A stretch of 7,364 nucleotides of DNA from an uncultured Dysosmobacter sp. (lineage in GTDB: Bacteria; Bacillota; Clostridia; Oscillospirales; Oscillospiraceae): the NCBI GenBank assembly GCA_934597465.1, contig CAKTSC010000064.1, positions 1 to 7,364 on the forward strand, in the 5' to 3' direction. Made by a program: the position numbers and the translations under genes. The notes below the pieces were generated by a model. It was not told the origin of the DNA, did no database searches, and was given only the letters and a program-made list of their open reading frames with translations. Below are positions 5,205 to 7,364 of the stretch, one piece after another. Each line of letters starts with the position of its first letter. Position 1 is the first letter of the stretch.

Positions 5205-5921
5205 ATGAGGACGGAAGAGAGCAAAGGGTTTGTCCGCTGGTGCGTACTGGGCGCCGCCGGCGGGATCCTGATGGCCGCCGGGGATTGGCTGCTGGGCTGC
5301 ATCCCCCTGCAGGGAACGGACACGGGAATGTTCCACAGGGCCTACTACCTCTCCGGTGCCTACGGCCTGTGGAGACCCGTGCTCATCGTCGGGCTGGGCG
5401 CCGCCGGCAGCTTTCTCTACTACTTCCTGGTGAAAGCCCTGAACGCGGATATCGCCGCGAAGTACCGGAAAACGAAAACCGTCCAGTACCTGTGTGGCAT
5501 CTTCACCGTGGCGGCGGCCCTGGCGATCCATCTCTGGTCGGCGACCCTGGCATGGTTCACCACCTATCTGGGCCCGCGGATCGGAGCGGAGGCCGCGCTC
5601 GCAGCGGTCACCGCCTATCAGGACGATATGCTCCTTGCCATCCTCCCCATGTATCTTCCGATGGTGCTGATGATCGGGATCCATTTCGTGCTGCTGCTGC
5701 CCGGAAAGACCCGCTATCCCCGGTGGATGCTCGCCTTCCATCCGGTCACCTGGAACCTCCAGCTGGCCGGGATCCCGGACATCGCGCAGGCCATGCAGGT
5801 GCCGGCGGCCACATGGATGTCCGTCATGAGCCAGAGCAGCACCAACAGCGCCATCGTGCTTTGGTGCCTTGCGGCCGCGGTTTATGGCAGGAAGCACATG
5901 GAAAAGGAACCCGCGGACTGA
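5205..5921 (+). CDS. Multi-pass integral membrane protein of unknown function
   Basis: A 238-residue predicted cytoplasmic-membrane protein. Hydrophobic segments at about 10-31, 55-78, 95-120, 143-166, 174-192 and 207-228 suggest five to six transmembrane helices. Loops are short; basic KYRKTK (87-92) and GRKHMEKEPAD (228-238) probably face the cytoplasm. Notable polar or aromatic features are GDWLLG (26-31), MFHRAYYLSGAYGLWRP (42-58), LWSATLAWFTTYLGPR (110-125) and HPVTWNLQLAGIPDIAQA (179-196). These could line a pocket, but I see no signature of a transporter or enzyme. The ATG at 5205 has AGGAGGA (5192-5198) with 6-nt spacing. A frame open back to a TTG at 4986 would add a Pro/Ala/Arg-rich non-membrane stretch and is rejected. 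It may belong to one of the Clostridia DUF membrane families (DUF6796 is a weak guess from memory). It has its own promoter and a long leader, and converges on the SSB-like gene. Confidence 0.85.
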   Translation: MRTEESKGFVRWCVLGAAGGILMAAGDWLLGCIPLQGTDTGMFHRAYYLSGAYGLWRPVLIVGLGAAGSFLYYFLVKALNADIAAKYRKTKTVQYLCGIFTVAAALAIHLWSATLAWFTTYLGPRIGAEAALAAVTAYQDDMLLAILPMYLPMVLMIGIHFVLLLPGKTRYPRWMLAFHPVTWNLQLAGIPDIAQAMQVPAATWMSVMSQSSTNSAIVLWCLAAAVYGRKHMEKEPAD

Positions 5922-5976
5922 ATATTCCCCTTGCCGGAGAGGGGGCGGCACGCCTTCCGGCGGCCCGGCCGGGGGC

Positions 5977-6591
5977 TCAGCCCTCCCACTCCGGATCTCC
6001 CTCCGCCAGCGCCGTCAGGGAGACCTCGTAGGCCGTGCGCTCCTCGGTGCCCTCCTCCGTGCGCTTCCGGTAGCCCCGGCTCTGGATGCGCCCCTCCAGA
6101 GCGAGAACATCCCCCACGCTCCGGCGGCTCAGCTGGAAGGCCAGCTGTCCCCAGGCGATGAGGGGCAGGTAGTCCGCCCGCCCGTAGCGGCGGGACACCG
6201 CCAGCATCAGATCACAGATGCTCCGGCCCAGGGGCGTCCGGCGGTAGATGGGGGCCTTGCAGAGCACGCCCCCCAGGGTGATGCGGTTGCAGCTCTCCCC
6301 GGCGGGCTCCTCGGCGGAGAGGACGTAGGTGCTGAGCACCAGGCGGCTTCCCTGGCCGCTGCGGTTGTTGTAGGAGCGGAGTTGCCCCCGGACGCGCAGC
6401 CGCTCCCCGGGGACGGCGGCCTCCCGCAGCGTCTCTGGCAGCAGCAGGGGCAGGATGTCCGCCTGGCCGGAGAGCCGGGGGATCTCCAGCAGGCAGCGGT
6501 AGAAGGGCTTGCCGTGGTTTTCATGGGAGTAGGCGGGGAGGTCTTGCACCACGCCCTCCAGCTCCGCCTGATTGCGGTGGATCTCATTCAT
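5977..6591 (-). CDS. Single-stranded DNA-binding (SSB)-like protein with two OB folds
   Basis: 204 residues. The second half (about 102-196) reads as an SSB-type OB fold: NRITLGGVLCKAPIYRRTPLGRSICDLMLAVSRRYGRADYLPLIAWGQLA, then VGDVLALEGRIQSRGYRKR. This parallels N-x-V-x-L-x-G-x-L-x-x-x-P-x-x-R-x-T-P-x-G and E-G-R-I-Q-x-R-x-Y of SSB. The first half (about 8-94) has the same strand pattern in weaker form (ELEGVVQ...PFYRCLLEIPRL...GERLRVRGQLRSYNN...LVLSTYVLSAE), so the protein looks like tandem OB folds in one chain. It ends EGDPEWEG and lacks the acidic ...DDDIPF tail with which housekeeping SSB recruits partners, so it is probably an accessory or specialised nucleic-acid binder (inference). 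The ATG at 6591 has GAGGTG (6605-6600) with 8-nt spacing. Upstream in-frame codons to 6726 encode Arg-rich sequence and overlap the divergent gene's start region. No clear promoter or terminator was found. Confidence 0.83.
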   Translation of the reverse strand: MNEIHRNQAELEGVVQDLPAYSHENHGKPFYRCLLEIPRLSGQADILPLLLPETLREAAVPGERLRVRGQLRSYNNRSGQGSRLVLSTYVLSAEEPAGESCNRITLGGVLCKAPIYRRTPLGRSICDLMLAVSRRYGRADYLPLIAWGQLAFQLSRRSVGDVLALEGRIQSRGYRKRTEEGTEERTAYEVSLTALAEGDPEWEG

Positions 6592-6617
6592 GCAGCTTAC
6601 ACCTCGGTCGTAGGATG

Positions 6618-6667
6618 GCCGGGGCCCTCCCCGGCGGATGGTACAGCCTATGAACGGCCCGTCCGCC
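6618..6667. other. Inverted repeats in the divergent SSB-like / hydrolase spacer
   Basis: GCCGGGG (6618-6624) pairs with CCCCGGC (6629-6635) around CCCT. The overlapping alternative GGCGGATGG (6633-6641) pairs with CCGTCCGCC (6659-6667), 9 bp including one T/G pair. The two are mutually exclusive at 6633-6635. They lie in the 124-nt spacer between divergent starts (6591 and 6716), where a shared regulator could bind or an RNA leader could fold. I see no convincing -35/-10 pair and no LexA box here. Confidence 0.3.
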
Positions 6668-6715
6668 GCAGACCAACGAAATTTCTTCCGCCTCCGGCGG
6701 GAAAGGAGCAGACCG

Positions 6716-7364
6716 ATGGCCAACATCCTGGATTACCTCAGCTGGCGGGGCGACCTGACCCTGTCCCAGTCCCCCTTCAACGAGGTGGATAACCTGATCC
6801 TGGCGGAGCTCTCCTTCGTGAACTTCACGGGGATCGTGCCGCCCCCCGGGGAAGGGGAGGGCGTCCCCCTCCGGGAAGCGGCGGAGGCCTTCTTCCGCAG
6901 CCACGGGCGGGGGGACGGCAAGATCGGCATGGGCGTTCTGGTGCCCGATGAGATCCCGGTGCTGCTGGAGCAGATGGCGGCGGCCCCCCGCTTCCGGGAC
7001 ATGAAGCTCAGCGGCTTCTGCGACCATCTGGACGTGCGGAAGGCGGAGCAGTTCGCCGCCCTTACCGTCGAGCTGGGGGACGGCAGCATCTACCTCTCCT
7101 TCCGGGGCACGGACGACAGCATCGCCGGGTGGAAGGAGGACTTCCTCCTGGGCTGCCAGCCGGAGGTGCCCGCCCAGAAGAAGGCGGTGGAGTACGTGAA
7201 GGCCATGGCAGGCCAGTACCCCCGGCGCAAGCTGATGCTGGGCGGCCACTCCAAGGGCGGAAACCTGGCGGTCTACGGCGGCATCTTCGTGCCCCTTGCC
7301 ATCCAGCGGCGGATCAGCGCCGTGTGGAGCAACGACGGCCCCGGCTTCTACGGCGCCGTGCTGG
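6716..7364 (+). CDS. DUF2974 (Mbeg1-like) alpha/beta-hydrolase fold protein, 3'-truncated by window edge
   Basis: The first 216 residues of a gene that is open to the window end. It begins MANILDYLSWRGDLTLSQSPFNEVDNLILAELSFVNF (1-37), a characteristic opening of DUF2974 proteins. It continues to LSFRGTDDSIAGWKEDFLLG (127-146), a lipase-like strand and oxyanion-loop region. The nucleophile elbow is LMLGGHSKGGNLAVYGG (173-189), with G-H-S-K-G giving Ser179 as the presumed nucleophile, and WSNDGPGFYG follows (204-213). The remaining catalytic residues lie outside the window. The family is widespread in Firmicutes and related to class 3 lipases; no substrate is established that I know of. No signal peptide is visible, so it is probably cytoplasmic. 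The ATG at 6716 has AAAGGAG (6702-6708) with 7-nt spacing. It is transcribed divergently from the SSB-like gene. Confidence 0.9.
   Translation, partial: MANILDYLSWRGDLTLSQSPFNEVDNLILAELSFVNFTGIVPPPGEGEGVPLREAAEAFFRSHGRGDGKIGMGVLVPDEIPVLLEQMAAAPRFRDMKLSGFCDHLDVRKAEQFAALTVELGDGSIYLSFRGTDDSIAGWKEDFLLGCQPEVPAQKKAVEYVKAMAGQYPRRKLMLGGHSKGGNLAVYGGIFVPLAIQRRISAVWSNDGPGFYGAVL

Noticed and set aside
4962..5951. Minus-strand 329-codon frame
   Set aside because: Antisense to the membrane protein gene and its leader, with His/Gly/Gln-rich shadow-frame composition.
6592..6726. 45-residue N-terminal extension of the SSB-like protein
   Set aside because: The extension is Arg-rich, unlike an OB fold, and overlaps the start and ribosome binding site of the divergent DUF2974 gene; ATG 6591 has GAGGTG 8 nt upstream.
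5869..6792. Plus-strand 307-codon frame
   Set aside because: Antisense shadow of the SSB-like gene; it overlaps the ends of two better-supported genes.
1..7364. Defence system, CRISPR array, prophage or mobile element
   Set aside because: No regularly spaced repeats, no transposase, integrase, nuclease or phage genes, and no tRNA were found; the window is mainly housekeeping genes and single-gene units.

Overview
The window is a high-GC (roughly 60-65% by eye) bacterial chromosome segment with Firmicutes-type signals: strong AGGAGG-like ribosome binding sites, vegetative -35/-10 promoters (several with TGn extended -10), GC-rich hairpin terminators with T-runs, and a GAAC-N4-GTTT LexA operator of the Bacillus/Clostridium type. 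Gene content and base composition fit a high-GC Clostridia lineage such as the Oscillospiraceae. The genus cannot be fixed from this sequence alone.

Layout: (1) 1-1866 is the distal end of the large ribosomal-protein operon: the 3' part of rpsD, then rpoA and rplQ, closed by a strong terminator. (2) 1867-2154 is intergenic. It holds two diverged tandem copies of a hairpin-bearing repeat of about 68 nt and a good promoter for the next gene. (3) 2155-2651 is a small zinc-ribbon protein with a C-terminal membrane anchor and its own terminator. (4) 2769-3488 is a secreted or membrane-anchored NodB-type polysaccharide deacetylase. (5) 3499-3890, minus strand, is secG with its promoter and terminator. 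(6) 3960-4709 is lexA, divergent from secG, with an SOS operator touching its -35 box and its own terminator. (7) 4710-5204 is non-coding: a GC-rich stretch followed by a consensus-like promoter and a leader of about 230 nt rich in hairpins. (8) 5205-5921 is a multi-pass membrane protein I do not recognise. (9) 5977-6591, minus strand, is a two-OB-fold protein related to single-stranded DNA-binding protein. (10) From 6716 to the window end, divergent from it, is the 5' part of a DUF2974 (Mbeg1-like) alpha/beta hydrolase.

The core genes serve translation and transcription (rpsD, rpoA, rplQ), protein export (secG) and the DNA-damage response (lexA). After rplQ most genes look like single transcription units with their own promoter and/or terminator, so the window is a row of independent genes rather than one pathway. 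I found no phage, transposon, CRISPR, tRNA or defence cassette. The points most worth a second look are the two-OB SSB-like protein without an acidic tail, the long structured leader before the membrane protein, the zinc-ribbon/tail-anchor protein, and the diverged tandem repeat after rplQ.
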